From: Nocardia rosealba
GTDB lineage: Bacteria > Actinomycetota > Actinomycetes > Mycobacteriales > Mycobacteriaceae
Direction of reading: 5' to 3'
Assembly (NCBI RefSeq): GCF_020216065.1
Contig: NZ_JAIWNA010000001.1
Span: forward strand, 1,333,408-1,397,407
Length of the DNA: 64,000 nt
Position 1 is the first letter of the stretch, and every line of letters begins with the position of its first letter. The notes beneath the pieces were generated by a model, which was given only the letters and a program-made list of their open reading frames with translations, had not been told where the DNA came from and made no database searches. Below are positions 46,815-57,532 of this stretch, in pieces. Both the position numbers and the translations under genes were made by a program.

Positions 46815-48656
46815 CTACGGCAGCTGGCGGACTGCGCCCTTGTCGGCCGAGGTGGCCAACGCGGCGTATGCGCGCAGAGCGGTGGTGACCGGGCGGTCAC
46901 GGTTCACCGGCTGCCACGGCCGCTCGGAGGCCTCCATCTTCGCGCGACGTTCGGCGAGCACCTCGTCGGACACCAGCACCTCCAGGGCGCGGGTGTGGAC
47001 GTCGATGCGGATGCGGTCGCCGTTCTCGATCAGGCCGATGACACCACCGGAGGCGGCCTCGGGGGAGACGTGACCGATCGACAGACCCGAGGTGCCGCCG
47101 GAGAAGCGGCCGTCGGTGATCAGCGCGCACACCTTGCCCAGGCCGAGGCCCTTGAGGAACGAGGTGGGGTGCAGCATCTCCTGCATGCCGGGACCACCGG
47201 CGGGGCCTTCGTAGCGCACGACGACCACATCGCCGGGCTGGATCTTCTTGCCGAGGATCATCGACACCGCTTCCTCCTGCGACTCGACCACCACGGCCGG
47301 TCCCTCGAAGGTGAACAGTTCCTCGTCGATGCCCGCGGTCTTGAGGATCGCGCCGTCGGGGGCGATGTTGCCACGCAGCACACACAGCCCGCCTTCGACG
47401 GTGTACGCGTGCTCGATGTCGCGGATGCAGCCACCGGCGGCATCGGTGTCGAGCGAGGACCAGCGGTTGCTGGTGGAGAACGGTTCGACCGTGCGCACCC
47501 CGCCGGGGGCGGCGTGGAACAGTTCCAGGGCCTCCTCGGATGCCTTGCCCGAGCGGATGTCCCAGGTGTCGAGGAATTCCTCGTAGCTCGCGGTGTGCAC
47601 GGTGGTCACGTCCAGCTCGAGCAACCCGCCGCGGCGCAGCTCACCGAGGATGGCGGGGATGCCGCCGGCGCGGTGCACGTCTTCCATGTGGTAGTCGGAG
47701 TTGGGCGACACCTTCGACAGGCACGGCACCCGGCGGCTGATCTCGTCGATGGTCTGCAGATCGAAGTCGATCTCGCCTTCCTGAGCGGCAGCGAGGGTGT
47801 GCAGCACCGTGTTGGTGGAACCGCCCATCGCCACGTCCAGGGCCATCGCGTTGCGGAAGGCCTTGGCGTTGGCGACGTTTCGGGGCAGCACGGAGGCGTC
47901 GTCGTCCTGGTACCAGCGCTTGGCGATATCGACGATCACGGTGCCCGCCCGCTCGAACAGCGCCCGGCGCGCCGCGTGCGTCGCGAGAGTGGAACCGTTG
48001 CCGGGCAGTGCGAGGCCGAGCGCCTCGGTGAGGCAGTTCATCGAGTTCGCGGTGAACATGCCCGAACACGAACCACAGGTGGGGCAAGCGGACCGCTCGA
48101 CCTCGTCGAGGCCTTCGTCGGACACCGCCTGGCTCGCGCTCGCCGAGATCGCGCTCACCAGGTCGAGCGGCGCGTGCGCCACACCGTCGACGACCACGGC
48201 CTTACCGGCCTCCATCGGTCCACCGGAGACGAACACGGCGGGGATGTTGAGGCGCATCGCGGCATTGAGCATGCCGGGAGTGATCTTGTCGCAGTTGGAG
48301 ATACACACCAGCGCGTCGGCGGTGTGCGCGTTGGCCATGTACTCGACCGAGTCGGCGATGATCTCGCGCGACGGCAGCGAGTAGAGCATGCCGCCGTGGC
48401 CCATGGCGATGCCGTCGTCGACGGCGATGGTGTGGAATTCACGCGGCACACCACCGGCGGCGCGCACGGCCTCGGCGACGATGTCGCCCATGTTCTTCAG
48501 GTGCACGTGGCCGGGCACGAACTGGGTGTAGGAGTTCGCGATCGCGATGATCGGCTTGCCGAAATCGGAGTCGGTCATGCCGGTCGCGCGCCAGAGCGAA
48601 CGAGCGCCCGCGGCATTGCGGCCGATGGTGGTGGTGCGTGAGCGAAGCGGTGGCAT
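46815..48656 (-). CDS. ilvD: Dihydroxy-acid dehydratase
   Basis: 613 residues. Fe-S enzyme that dehydrates the dihydroxy acids made by IlvC to the keto precursors of valine and isoleucine. Cluster cysteines are visible in [11 protein letters not shown] and [19 protein letters not shown]. The substrate block [20 protein letters not shown] and the [20 protein letters not shown] start are typical. ATG 48656 is preferred (GAGGA upstream) over an in-frame start 15 bases earlier. Unlike M. tuberculosis, where ilvD is elsewhere, it lies here beside ilvBNC, on the opposite strand. Confidence 0.96.
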   Translation of the reverse strand: MPPLRSRTTTIGRNAAGARSLWRATGMTDSDFGKPIIAIANSYTQFVPGHVHLKNMGDIVAEAVRAAGGVPREFHTIAVDDGIAMGHGGMLYSLPSREIIADSVEYMANAHTADALVCISNCDKITPGMLNAAMRLNIPAVFVSGGPMEAGKAVVVDGVAHAPLDLVSAISASASQAVSDEGLDEVERSACPTCGSCSGMFTANSMNCLTEALGLALPGNGSTLATHAARRALFERAGTVIVDIAKRWYQDDDASVLPRNVANAKAFRNAMALDVAMGGSTNTVLHTLAAAQEGEIDFDLQTIDEISRRVPCLSKVSPNSDYHMEDVHRAGGIPAILGELRRGGLLELDVTTVHTASYEEFLDTWDIRSGKASEEALELFHAAPGGVRTVEPFSTSNRWSSLDTDAAGGCIRDIEHAYTVEGGLCVLRGNIAPDGAILKTAGIDEELFTFEGPAVVVESQEEAVSMILGKKIQPGDVVVVRYEGPAGGPGMQEMLHPTSFLKGLGLGKVCALITDGRFSGGTSGLSIGHVSPEAASGGVIGLIENGDRIRIDVHTRALEVLVSDEVLAERRAKMEASERPWQPVNRDRPVTTALRAYAALATSADKGAVRQLP

Positions 48657-48961
48657 GGGAGTCCTCGTCAAATGTCGCTGGGTGCGCTCGCGGCGAACGC
48701 GCAGGGGGCTGACCTGCGCGGCACAGAGCGCGGGCGCGGTGCGTCCGGCAACCCTGCACGTTACTCCGGCGGGCGGTGGTCGCGTCGCGCCGGTCGTCGG
48801 TGCTGGGGTGGGGAACCGGGCTCGAGGCGGGAGTGTCGCTCCGGAGGGTGTCGCCGCGGTGGTGCCGTCGGCGCGAGGGTGCCCGGTGCCGTCAGCTTAC
48901 CGGTGCAACTCTGTGCGGCATCGTGTGGATTCCCACAGTGCTCGCGGTCATACCGCCGACG
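48657..48961 (-). other. ilvD upstream region with a 19-codon ORF
   Basis: 305 bases between cfp6 and ilvD. On the minus strand an ORF at 48951-48892 encodes [19 protein letters not shown] and stops. It has three Val and one Ile, and starts 11 bases after the cfp6 stop. I found no convincing terminator-antiterminator pair before ilvD, so a leader-peptide role is only a possibility. A short inverted repeat TGTGG-CCACA overlaps it. No other feature is seen. Confidence 0.35.
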
Positions 48962-49771
48962 TCACCGTGGCGCGTCCGGCTCCTCGGGTTCGGCACCGGC
49001 CTTCTTCTCGGGCGCGGGGTCGGTGTGGGGCGAAGCCGCCGACTCTGTCGCGGGGGCGACATCCGTCGACGCATCCGCCTCGGCCTGTGCCCGCTCGGCC
49101 GCGATCCGCTCGGCCTCGGCCTCCTCGGCCGCCGCGAAGACATCGGGCAGCCGGCCCTCGGATGCCTCGATCAGCTCACGCAACCGGTCGTAACCCACGG
49201 CGGGCAGCTTCACCTCGGAGTCGTCGGCGAGCCGGGCCCGGATGTAACCGCGCTTGGGGATGCTGATGCCCTTGACCTGTGCCCAGTCGAGGTGCTTCGA
49301 GGAGACCATCGTGGAGAGGTCGAGCCCCGCATCGGAAACCGTTGTGTGCGTGCGCATCACCCACCACACCGCGATCACCGGCGCCAGCAGCAGCCACCAC
49401 AGGGCGATCGGCCAGCCGACGAACGCGAAGAACACGCAGAACGCCAGCACGAGCACGCCGATGTAGGCGAGCCTCGGCACGCCGATCACGTGCACGCCCG
49501 GCATCGGCCCGCTCTCTCTGCGTGGAATCAGCAACCACACGACGACCGCGGTGGGCACGATCAGCCCGATCCGCAGCCCGAGCGACCAGTCCTGGACGGT
49601 GCCGACGACAACGAAGATCAGGTACGCCAGTACCACCGCGGCGATGGCCGCGAGCCTGCCGGGACCGGCGGCGCGCAGGCCACCGGGTCGCGCGGGCCGA
49701 CCCGTCGCGGTCGTCTCGTCGGCGGTGTGGGACGATTTAGCCGGTGGCACGGACTGATGCGGTGATGACAC
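48962..49771 (-). CDS. cfp6: PH-domain membrane protein (Cfp6 type)
   Basis: 269 residues from GTG 49771. After a hydrophilic N-terminus come two hydrophobic hairpins (RLAAIAAVVLAYLIFVVVGT with LRIGLIVPTAVVVWLLI, and LAYIGVLVLAFCVFFAFVGW with PIALWWLLLAPVIAVWW). The bacterial PH-type domain of about 75 residues then follows (VSDAGLDLSTMVSSKHLDWA, VKGISIPKRGYIRARLADDS). The Ala/Glu-rich tail of about 60 residues is disordered. Position beside ilvB matches M. tuberculosis Rv3004 (cfp6). Function is unknown; some such proteins reach culture filtrates. Confidence 0.85.
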   Translation of the reverse strand: MSSPHQSVPPAKSSHTADETTATGRPARPGGLRAAGPGRLAAIAAVVLAYLIFVVVGTVQDWSLGLRIGLIVPTAVVVWLLIPRRESGPMPGVHVIGVPRLAYIGVLVLAFCVFFAFVGWPIALWWLLLAPVIAVWWVMRTHTTVSDAGLDLSTMVSSKHLDWAQVKGISIPKRGYIRARLADDSEVKLPAVGYDRLRELIEASEGRLPDVFAAAEEAEAERIAAERAQAEADASTDVAPATESAASPHTDPAPEKKAGAEPEEPDAPR

Positions 49772-49814
49772 CCCACCATCCTCGCATCTCGGTATACGGA
49801 CCCACGCAACCACT

Positions 49815-49837
49815 CGTGTCCCACATAATGGGACACG
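49815..49837. promoter_or_regulatory. Palindrome upstream of the ilvB promoter
   Basis: Perfect 9-base arms CGTGTCCCA and TGGGACACG around CATAA. It lies 13 bases upstream of the ilvB -35 and 43 bases from the cfp6 start. The form is that of a dimeric regulator site; no known regulator is recognised. Confidence 0.6.
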
Positions 49838-49850
49838 AAAGGTAGCCTGT

Positions 49851-49880
49851 TTGACTCATCGGTTCACACACGAATAACGT
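49851..49880 (+). promoter_or_regulatory. ilvBNC promoter
   Basis: -35 TTGACT (49851-49856), an 18-base spacer and -10 TAACGT (49875-49880). Expected initiation is at or next to 49888, which is the first base of the leader-peptide GTG. Confidence 0.7.
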
Positions 49881-49887
49881 CGTAGCC

Positions 49888-49932
49888 GTGAATCGAAGCG
49901 AGCTCGTACTCGGCCGGCGCGTCCAGCGTTGA
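49888..49932 (+). CDS. ilvBNC leader peptide
   Basis: Fourteen codons encode MNRSELVLGRRVQR, with the branched-chain cluster Leu-Val-Leu and a later Val. No ribosome binding site precedes it, and the -10 ends 7 bases before the GTG, so translation is probably from a leaderless transcript. The ilvBNC attenuator of Corynebacterium glutamicum is reported to use a leader peptide without a ribosome binding site, which fits. Stalling here on low Val/Leu would favour read-through of the terminator 48 bases later. Confidence 0.65.
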   Translation: MNRSELVLGRRVQR

Positions 49933-49979
49933 GCCTGACTGCCTGAGTCGAATACGTCAGCTCGCGTTGCGACGCGCCA

Positions 49980-50015
49980 CCCTCGAACAGCCATGCGCTG
50001 ATCGGGGGCTTTTTT
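49980..50015 (+). terminator. Attenuator terminator before ilvB
   Basis: Hairpin with stem CCCTCGA-CAGC / GCTG-TCGGGGG (11 pairs, one A-A mismatch, one T-G pair) and loop CATGC, followed by CTTTTTT. Just before it GACGCGCC (49971-49978) is the exact complement of GGCGCGTC (49916-49923) inside the leader-peptide gene. It also competes with a local hairpin GCGT-TGCG-ACGC (49964-49975). These alternative pairings suit attenuation. Confidence 0.75.
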
Positions 50016-50075
50016 GTGTTCCGGCGAATTCCGCGCCAGTCCGGAGTCAGAACAACACAGTTAGGAACGAAGACG

Positions 50076-52004
50076 GTGAGTGCACCTACCGCACGACCCG
50101 GGCCATCGGCCCGCAGGTCAGCGCCTTCAACGGGAGCCGCTAACCCGGCGACCACCCCCGCCCGTCGCCAGGTCGCGCCCGAGCGCGTCACCGGCGCGCA
50201 GTCGGTGGTCCGGTCCCTCGAAGAGCTCGACGTCGACACCGTATTCGGTATTCCGGGCGGTGCGGTCCTTCCCGTCTACGACCCCCTCTTCGACTCGAAG
50301 AAGGTCCGCCACGTGCTGGTGCGCCACGAGCAGGGCGCCGGTCACGCGGCGACCGGCTACGCGCAGGCCTCCGGCAAGGTCGGTGTGTGTATGGCCACAT
50401 CTGGTCCCGGCGCGACCAACCTGGTGACCCCGCTGGCCGACGCCCAGATGGATTCGGTCCCGATCGTGGCGATCACCGGCCAGGTGCCGTCGAGCCTGGT
50501 CGGCACCGACGCCTTCCAGGAAGCCGACATCTCCGGCATCACCATGCCGATCACCAAGCACAACTTCCTGGTGAAGGATCCCGCCGACATCCCGCGCATC
50601 CTGGCCGAGGCGTTCTATCTGGCCGCCTCCGGTCGTCCGGGCGCGGTGCTTGTCGACATCACCAAGGACGCGCTACAGGCCCAGACCACGTTCTCGTGGC
50701 CGCCGGAGATGCGTCTGCCCGGCTACCGTCCGGTCACCAAGCCGCACGGCAAGCAGGTGCGCGAGGCGGCCCGGATGATCCTCGAGTCCAAGCAGCCCGT
50801 GCTCTACGTGGGCGGCGGTGTCATCAAGTCCGACGCCTCGGCCGAACTGCTCGAGCTCGCCGAACTGACCGGCATCCCGGTGGTCACCACCCTGATGGCG
50901 CGTGGCGCGTTCCCTGACAGCCACACGCTGAACATGGGCATGCCCGGCATGCACGGCACCGTCGGTGCTGTTGCCGCCCTGCAGAAGTCGGACCTGCTGA
51001 TCACCCTCGGCGCCCGCTTCGACGACCGCGTCACCGGTCAGCTGGACTCCTTCGCGCCCGACGCGAAGGTCATCCACGCCGACATCGACCCGGCCGAGAT
51101 CGGCAAGAACCGCCACGCCGACGTCCCGATCGTCGGTGACGCGCGCGAGGTCATCATCGAGCTCATCGAGACCCTCAAGGCCGACCCGCAGTCCGGTGCG
51201 GCGCCGCTGCTGAACCTCACCGAGTGGTGGGCCTACCTCAGCGACATCCGCGACAACTACCCGCTGGGCTGGAAGACCCCGAGCGACGGTTCGCTGTCGC
51301 CGGAATACGTCATCGAGACCCTCGGCCGCCTGGCCGGGCCCGACGCGGTGTACTGCGCCGGCGTCGGTCAGCACCAGATGTGGGCCGCGCAGTTCGTCAA
51401 GTACGAGAAGCCGCGCACCTGGCTCAACTCCGGTGGCCTCGGCACCATGGGTTACGCGGTGCCCGCGGCCATGGGCGCCAAGATGGGTGCTCCGGAGAAG
51501 GAGGTCTGGGCGGTCGACGGCGACGGCTGCTTCCAGATGACCAACCAGGAGCTGGCCACCTGCGCGGTGGAGGGTGTGCCGATCAAGGTCGCGCTCATCA
51601 ACAACGGCAACCTCGGCATGGTCCGCCAGTGGCAGACCCTGTTCTACGAACAGCGCTACTCCAACACCGATCTGGGCACGCACACCCTGCGCATCCCCGA
51701 CTTCGTGAAGCTGGCCGAGGCGCTGGGTTGCGTCGGCATCCGCGTGGAGAAGGAAGACGAGGTCGAGGACGCCATCCGCCAGGCCCAGGCCATCACCGAC
51801 CGCCCGGTGGTGATCGACTTCATCGTCGGCAAGGACGCCCAGGTGTGGCCGATGGTCGCCGCGGGCACCAGCAACGACGAGATCATGTTCGCCCGCGGTA
51901 TCCGCCCGCTGTTCGACGACGACGAGCAGGTCTCCGAACCCGCCGTCATCCACGAGGCGATGGAACGTGAGCAGGCGGCATTCGAGAAGGGCACCGAAGC
52001 ATGA
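50076..52004 (+). CDS. ilvB: Acetohydroxyacid synthase, large catalytic subunit
   Basis: 642 residues from GTG 50076 after TAGGAACGAAG. ThDP-dependent enzyme making acetolactate and acetohydroxybutyrate, first step shared by valine and isoleucine synthesis. The catalytic Glu is in [19 protein letters not shown]-linked middle domain around [18 protein letters not shown]. The ThDP motif [20 protein letters not shown] continues [13 protein letters not shown] Pro/Ala-rich N-terminal stretch of about 45 residues precedes the core ([20 protein letters not shown]). First enzyme gene of the attenuated ilvBNC operon. Confidence 0.97.
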   Translation: MSAPTARPGPSARRSAPSTGAANPATTPARRQVAPERVTGAQSVVRSLEELDVDTVFGIPGGAVLPVYDPLFDSKKVRHVLVRHEQGAGHAATGYAQASGKVGVCMATSGPGATNLVTPLADAQMDSVPIVAITGQVPSSLVGTDAFQEADISGITMPITKHNFLVKDPADIPRILAEAFYLAASGRPGAVLVDITKDALQAQTTFSWPPEMRLPGYRPVTKPHGKQVREAARMILESKQPVLYVGGGVIKSDASAELLELAELTGIPVVTTLMARGAFPDSHTLNMGMPGMHGTVGAVAALQKSDLLITLGARFDDRVTGQLDSFAPDAKVIHADIDPAEIGKNRHADVPIVGDAREVIIELIETLKADPQSGAAPLLNLTEWWAYLSDIRDNYPLGWKTPSDGSLSPEYVIETLGRLAGPDAVYCAGVGQHQMWAAQFVKYEKPRTWLNSGGLGTMGYAVPAAMGAKMGAPEKEVWAVDGDGCFQMTNQELATCAVEGVPIKVALINNGNLGMVRQWQTLFYEQRYSNTDLGTHTLRIPDFVKLAEALGCVGIRVEKEDEVEDAIRQAQAITDRPVVIDFIVGKDAQVWPMVAAGTSNDEIMFARGIRPLFDDDEQVSEPAVIHEAMEREQAAFEKGTEA

Positions 52005-52084
52005 GCGAGCGCAGCGAGCGCCGAATGGGCACAGCCACGATGGTGATCGTGCCGACGCCGAGCGACAGCGAGGTGGCGGCATGA
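52001..52084 (+). repeat. Dispersed GAGCGAGCGCAGCGAGCG element forming a bridging ORF
   Basis: The segment between ilvB and ilvN begins ATGAGCGAGCGCAGCGAGCG, a string I know as a widespread short repeat in genomes of this group, often seen just after stop codons. Here it creates a 27-codon ORF (MSERSERR..., ending DSEVAA). Its ATG overlaps the ilvB TGA and its TGA overlaps the ilvN ATG, so ribosomes could pass without a gap. Whether the peptide has a role is unknown. Confidence 0.6.
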
Positions 52085-52584
52085 GCACCACCCACACGCT
52101 GAGCGTTCTCGTCGAGGACAAGCCGGGCGTGCTGGCGCGTGTCGCGAGCCTGTTCTCGCGCCGCGGCTTCAACATCGAGTCTCTTGCCGTCGGCGGCACC
52201 GAGATTCCCGAGATCTCGCGCATGACGATCGTCGTCACCGTCGACGATCTGCCGCTCGAGCAGGTCACCAAGCAGCTCAACAAGCTGATCAACGTCATCA
52301 AGATCGTGGAGCAGGACGCCGACGCGTCGGTGGCCCGCGAGCTGATCCTGGTGAAGGTGCGGGCCGACGCCTCGGTGCGCACGCAGGTGATCGAGGCCGT
52401 GCAGTTGTTCCGCGCCAAGGTGATCGACGTGTCGCCCGACGCGCTCACCATCGAGGCGACCGGCACTCGTTCCAAGCTCGACGCGCTGCTGCGCATGGTC
52501 GAGCCGTACGGGATCCGCGAGATCGTGCAGTCCGGTGTCGTGGCCGTCGGCCGCGGTCCCAAGTCCATCACCGCCACCCGCTGA
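52081..52584 (+). CDS. ilvN: Acetohydroxyacid synthase, small regulatory subunit
   Basis: 167 residues. ACT domain HTLSVLVEDKPGVLARVASL (about 4-23) followed by SRRGFNIESLAVG is the valine-binding site for feedback control; the C-terminal domain begins near RELILVKVRADASVRTQVIE and activates the large subunit. The ATG overlaps the end of the 27-codon bridging ORF. Normal length. Confidence 0.96.
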   Translation: MSTTHTLSVLVEDKPGVLARVASLFSRRGFNIESLAVGGTEIPEISRMTIVVTVDDLPLEQVTKQLNKLINVIKIVEQDADASVARELILVKVRADASVRTQVIEAVQLFRAKVIDVSPDALTIEATGTRSKLDALLRMVEPYGIREIVQSGVVAVGRGPKSITATR

Positions 52585-52620
52585 GCCGACCTCAGCGACC
52601 TCCGCGATAACTTTTCTTAA

Positions 52621-53658
<1,038 letters not shown>

Positions 53659-53669
53659 GTCGTTTCGTG

Positions 53670-53707
53670 AAGGGCCCGTCCGCCGAAATGCGGACGGGCC
53701 CTTTCGG
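53670..53707 (+). terminator. Intrinsic terminator after ilvC
   Basis: Perfect 14-pair stem AAGGGCCCGTCCGC / GCGGACGGGCCCTT with loop CGAAAT, followed by TCGGTTT. It is 12 bases after the ilvC stop. Confidence 0.88.
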
Positions 53708-53792
53708 TTTGCATGAGGTTTGCGGGGTCGAGGATCGAGGTATCGGAGCGCTGGTCCTTGCCGTCGCGGGCAGGTAGCGGCAGACTTGCCCG

Positions 53793-55151
53793 ATGACAAC
53801 CGTCGAGGAATTCGATCGTGATGCGGTGGAGTTGGGGCGTGCGGCGCGAAAGATGGTTTCGCGGTCGGGGTTGGGGGAGTGGGGTGCGGGGCCGGGGCGG
53901 GAGGATCCGGTGACGATTCTGGAGCGGCAGGGGGAGTCGCGGGTGGCGGAGTTGCTGCCGATCCGGTATGCGCGAATGGCCATCTCGCAGTTCACTTTTC
54001 TGCGTGGGGCGCCCGCGATCATGGCCGCCGACCTGGCGAGCGGTCCGGATACCGGGCTGACCGTGCAGCTCTGTGGTGACGCGCACCTGTCCAATTTCGG
54101 GTTGTACGCCTCGCCGGAACGCAATCTCGTCTTCGACGTGAACGACTTCGACGAAACCCTGCCCGGTCCGTTCGAATGGGATGTCAAACGCTTGGCTGCC
54201 AGCGTCGCCGTCGCCGCCCGCGACAACGAGTGCCCGGATCATCAGGCCGGGCGGGCCGCAGAGGCCGCCGCGCGCGGGTACCGGGAGGCGATCGCCGCGA
54301 TGGCCGAGCTCGATTCGCTGTCCATCTGGTACGAACGCGTCGACGCGGACGAGGTCACCGCGACGATCCCGAAGGAGAAGCGCCGCAAGATCGCGGAGAA
54401 GACGATCAAGTCGGCCCGCACCCGCACCAGCCTCGACGCGCTGGAGAAGCTCACCGAACCCGATTCCGACGGCCGCCCTCGGATCAAGAATCAGCCGCCG
54501 CTGCTCGTCCCCATCGAGACGCTCACCGAGAAGGACGTCAAGGAGGTCCTCAACGACTACCGCCGCAGCCTGCCCGACGAACGCCGCATCCTGCTCGATC
54601 GCCACACGGTGGTCGACATGGCGATGAAGGTGGTCGGCGTCGGCAGCGTCGGTACCCGGTGTTTCATCGTGCTCTTCATGGACAAGGAATCGGGCGCCCC
54701 GCTGTTTCTGCAGGTCAAGCAGGCCGAGAAGTCGGTGCTCGCCGCGCATACGAAGCCGAGCAAGTATCAGCACCAGGGCCATCGGGTGGTGGTGGGGCAG
54801 CGGCTGATGCAGGCCGCCAGCGACATCTTCCTCGGTTGGGCGACCGGTCCGGCGGGCAACTACTTCTACTGGCGTCAGCTCAAGGACATGAAGGGCTCGG
54901 TCGACATCGGCGCCCTCACCCACCACGAGCTCGCCGGGTACGCCGCCCTGTGCGGTGGCGTGCTCGCCCGCGCTCACGCCCGCTCCGGTGACCCCCTCGC
55001 CATCAACGCCTATCTCGGCGACAGCGACAAGTTCGACAAGGCGATGAGCGAATTCGCCCTCGCCTACGCCGACCAGACCGCCGCCGACCGCGATTCCCTA
55101 CTCGCCGCGATCGATTCCGGCCGGGTACCGGCCGCCGCCGACCCGTACTGA
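53793..55151 (+). CDS. DUF2252 family protein
   Basis: 452 residues. The family has a kinase-like fold of unknown biochemical role, widespread in actinobacteria. Recognisable blocks are RYARMAISQFTFLRGAPAIM, VQLCGDAHLSNFGLYASPER, LVFDVNDFDETLPGPFEWDV and VGSVGTRCFIVLF. The HLSNFG and FDVNDFDET blocks resemble the catalytic loop and metal-binding Asp of aminoglycoside-kinase-like folds. No signal peptide. The last 54 bases overlap the convergent membrane-protein gene. Phosphotransfer to an unknown small molecule is an inference from fold. Confidence 0.85.
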   Translation: MTTVEEFDRDAVELGRAARKMVSRSGLGEWGAGPGREDPVTILERQGESRVAELLPIRYARMAISQFTFLRGAPAIMAADLASGPDTGLTVQLCGDAHLSNFGLYASPERNLVFDVNDFDETLPGPFEWDVKRLAASVAVAARDNECPDHQAGRAAEAAARGYREAIAAMAELDSLSIWYERVDADEVTATIPKEKRRKIAEKTIKSARTRTSLDALEKLTEPDSDGRPRIKNQPPLLVPIETLTEKDVKEVLNDYRRSLPDERRILLDRHTVVDMAMKVVGVGSVGTRCFIVLFMDKESGAPLFLQVKQAEKSVLAAHTKPSKYQHQGHRVVVGQRLMQAASDIFLGWATGPAGNYFYWRQLKDMKGSVDIGALTHHELAGYAALCGGVLARAHARSGDPLAINAYLGDSDKFDKAMSEFALAYADQTAADRDSLLAAIDSGRVPAAADPY

Positions 55152-55790
55152 CTGTCCAGGTCGATCGGCGTCCGTCGACCGCAGCAGTGCGATGCCGATC
55201 GCGAGGAACCACAGCGTGATGAGACCACCGACGGTCGCGGTGGTGCCCCACCCGTTGGCTGCGTAGAACTCGGCCGGTGTGTTCCCGAAGTATAACGACG
55301 GAACGAAGGCGAAATTCACCGCCGCGAGCGCCCCGCTGACGACGCGACACCAGCGGGGGAGCAACCGCGCGGCCGCGATCGCGAACGCCACCAGGAACAA
55401 CCCCTCGAGTAGTCGCGAGATGGACCCGTAGAGCACGTAGGTTCCACTGACGGTGATCGTGGGGTCGATCGGGTCGGGAGCCGCGATGACCGCACCTATC
55501 TCGAGTCCGGTAGAGACGAGAGCGATTACGAGCCATGCTGTTCCGGCCGCGGCGGCCAGTGATCCGAACCATTCCCGTTCCGGATCGCGCTGCTTGACCA
55601 GGTACGCGAATCCGCTCATGAACACCAGGAACAGGGTCGCGCCGATCAGGCCGAGCAGGCACCTGGTGAGCACATTGGCGTCCGGGGGCGCCCCTGAGTA
55701 GACGAAATACAGCGGAAGCACGCCCACGGTACATCCCGCGCCGGCGACTGCGGCGGCGCCGGTGATGCGCTGAATTGTCCTGATACCCAT
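55098..55790 (-). CDS. Multi-pass membrane protein, unknown
   Basis: 230 residues with about six hydrophobic segments: ITGAAAVAGAGCTVGVLPLY, LLGLIGATLFLVFMSGFAY, LAAAAGTAWLVIALVSTGLE, ISRLLEGLFLVAFAIAAAR, VVSGALAAVNFAFVPSLYF and GGLITLWFLAIGIALL. LVKQRDPEREW is a cytosolic turn. No family is identified with confidence. It is divergent from tetR across a palindrome, so its likely control is by that repressor. The 3' end overlaps DUF2252 by 54 bases on the other strand. Confidence 0.75.
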   Translation of the reverse strand: MGIRTIQRITGAAAVAGAGCTVGVLPLYFVYSGAPPDANVLTRCLLGLIGATLFLVFMSGFAYLVKQRDPEREWFGSLAAAAGTAWLVIALVSTGLEIGAVIAAPDPIDPTITVSGTYVLYGSISRLLEGLFLVAFAIAAARLLPRWCRVVSGALAAVNFAFVPSLYFGNTPAEFYAANGWGTTATVGGLITLWFLAIGIALLRSTDADRPGQSVRVGGGRYPAGIDRGE

Positions 55791-55839
55791 AGCTATCCGA
55801 CCTCACTGCCAGGTCGTATGCCCCGGCCACCACGTTAGT

Positions 55840-55864
55840 ATAAGCCTTAAACTATAAGGCCTAT
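55840..55864. promoter_or_regulatory. Palindromic operator between membrane-protein gene and tetR
   Basis: Arms ATAAGCCTTA and TAAGGCCTAT (one mismatch) around AACTA, in an unusually A/T-rich patch. It lies 50 bases from the minus-strand gene and 22 bases from the tetR ATG. It fits a TetR dimer site controlling both genes. Confidence 0.7.
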
Positions 55865-55885
55865 GTTAAATTGGCGGTTGCCCAG

Positions 55886-56602
55886 ATGAATGAGGAGACG
55901 GTGACCGGCAAGCCACGACCACGCGTCGGCCGTCCAGCCGAATTGGACGCACCGCGCATCGTCGCGACCGCCATCGCCCTCGCCGACGAGGCGGGTTTGG
56001 GTGCTGCGTCGCTGACGAAAGTCGCTGCCGCGCTGGACGTCACCCCGATGTCGCTCTACCGCCACATCGGTTCCAAAGGCGGCCTCACCGACCTGATGGT
56101 CGATACCGCGTTCGGCCCGCCGCCGACTATTGCCGGTGACTGGCGTCCGGCCCTGCGAGAGTGGGCGAACGGCCAGCGCACCGTCTTCGCCCGCCACCCC
56201 TGGATCACTCGGATCCCCGTTACCGGACCGCCGCGCGGGAGCAACGCGTTGGCCTGGATGAACGCCGGGCTCGCCGCGCTGCGCGACACCGGCCTGGACT
56301 GGCGCGCGAAGATCGGGGCGATCACCGTCGTCGGTGGATATGTGCGCCAGGCGTTCGTCACCGACCGGAGCATCGCCGAACGGCGTGGCGCCGACCAGCG
56401 CAGCGAGGCACAGGACCTCGACGCCTATCAGCGCGATGTGTCGGCCGTCGACCTGTCCGGTCTGCCCGAGATTGCGGCTCTCTTCACCGCCCAGGCCTTC
56501 GCCGATATCCCGCCGGACGACGAATCGGCGGACGACGATTTCACCTTCGGTCTGGAGCTGATCCTCGACGGGATCGCCGCCGCCATCGCCAGGTCGTCGT
56601 GA
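55886..56602 (+). CDS. TetR-family transcriptional regulator
   Basis: 238 residues from ATG 55886; GTG 55901, preceded by GAGGAG, would remove five residues. The helix-turn-helix is IVATAIALADEAGLGAASLT followed by KVAAALDVTPMSLYRHIGSK. The larger C-terminal domain begins near DLMVDTAFGPP and resembles the TetR_C group with RHPWITRIP and GPPRGSNALAWMNAGL, typical of actinobacterial repressors of efflux or membrane proteins. Adjacent palindrome and divergent membrane-protein gene suggest autoregulation. The ligand is unknown. Confidence 0.9.
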   Translation: MNEETVTGKPRPRVGRPAELDAPRIVATAIALADEAGLGAASLTKVAAALDVTPMSLYRHIGSKGGLTDLMVDTAFGPPPTIAGDWRPALREWANGQRTVFARHPWITRIPVTGPPRGSNALAWMNAGLAALRDTGLDWRAKIGAITVVGGYVRQAFVTDRSIAERRGADQRSEAQDLDAYQRDVSAVDLSGLPEIAALFTAQAFADIPPDDESADDDFTFGLELILDGIAAAIARSS

Positions 56603-56639
56603 CTCCGGGCCGCTGCCGCAGCCGTTGGAAACCCCTCGA

Positions 56640-56645
56640 TATACT
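56640..56645 (+). promoter_or_regulatory. Probable -10 of the moxR-VWA pair
   Basis: TATACT, 8 bases before the ATG at 56654, inside an A/T-rich patch. There is no ribosome binding site between it and the start. It indicates a separate, possibly leaderless, transcript for the MoxR gene. Confidence 0.5.
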
Positions 56646-56653
56646 CATTACTG

Positions 56654-57528
<875 letters not shown>

Positions 57529-57532
<4 letters not shown>

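Noticed and set aside
55847-56197. Minus-strand ORF over the tetR start
   Set aside because: Antisense to a clear TetR helix-turn-helix; no homology.
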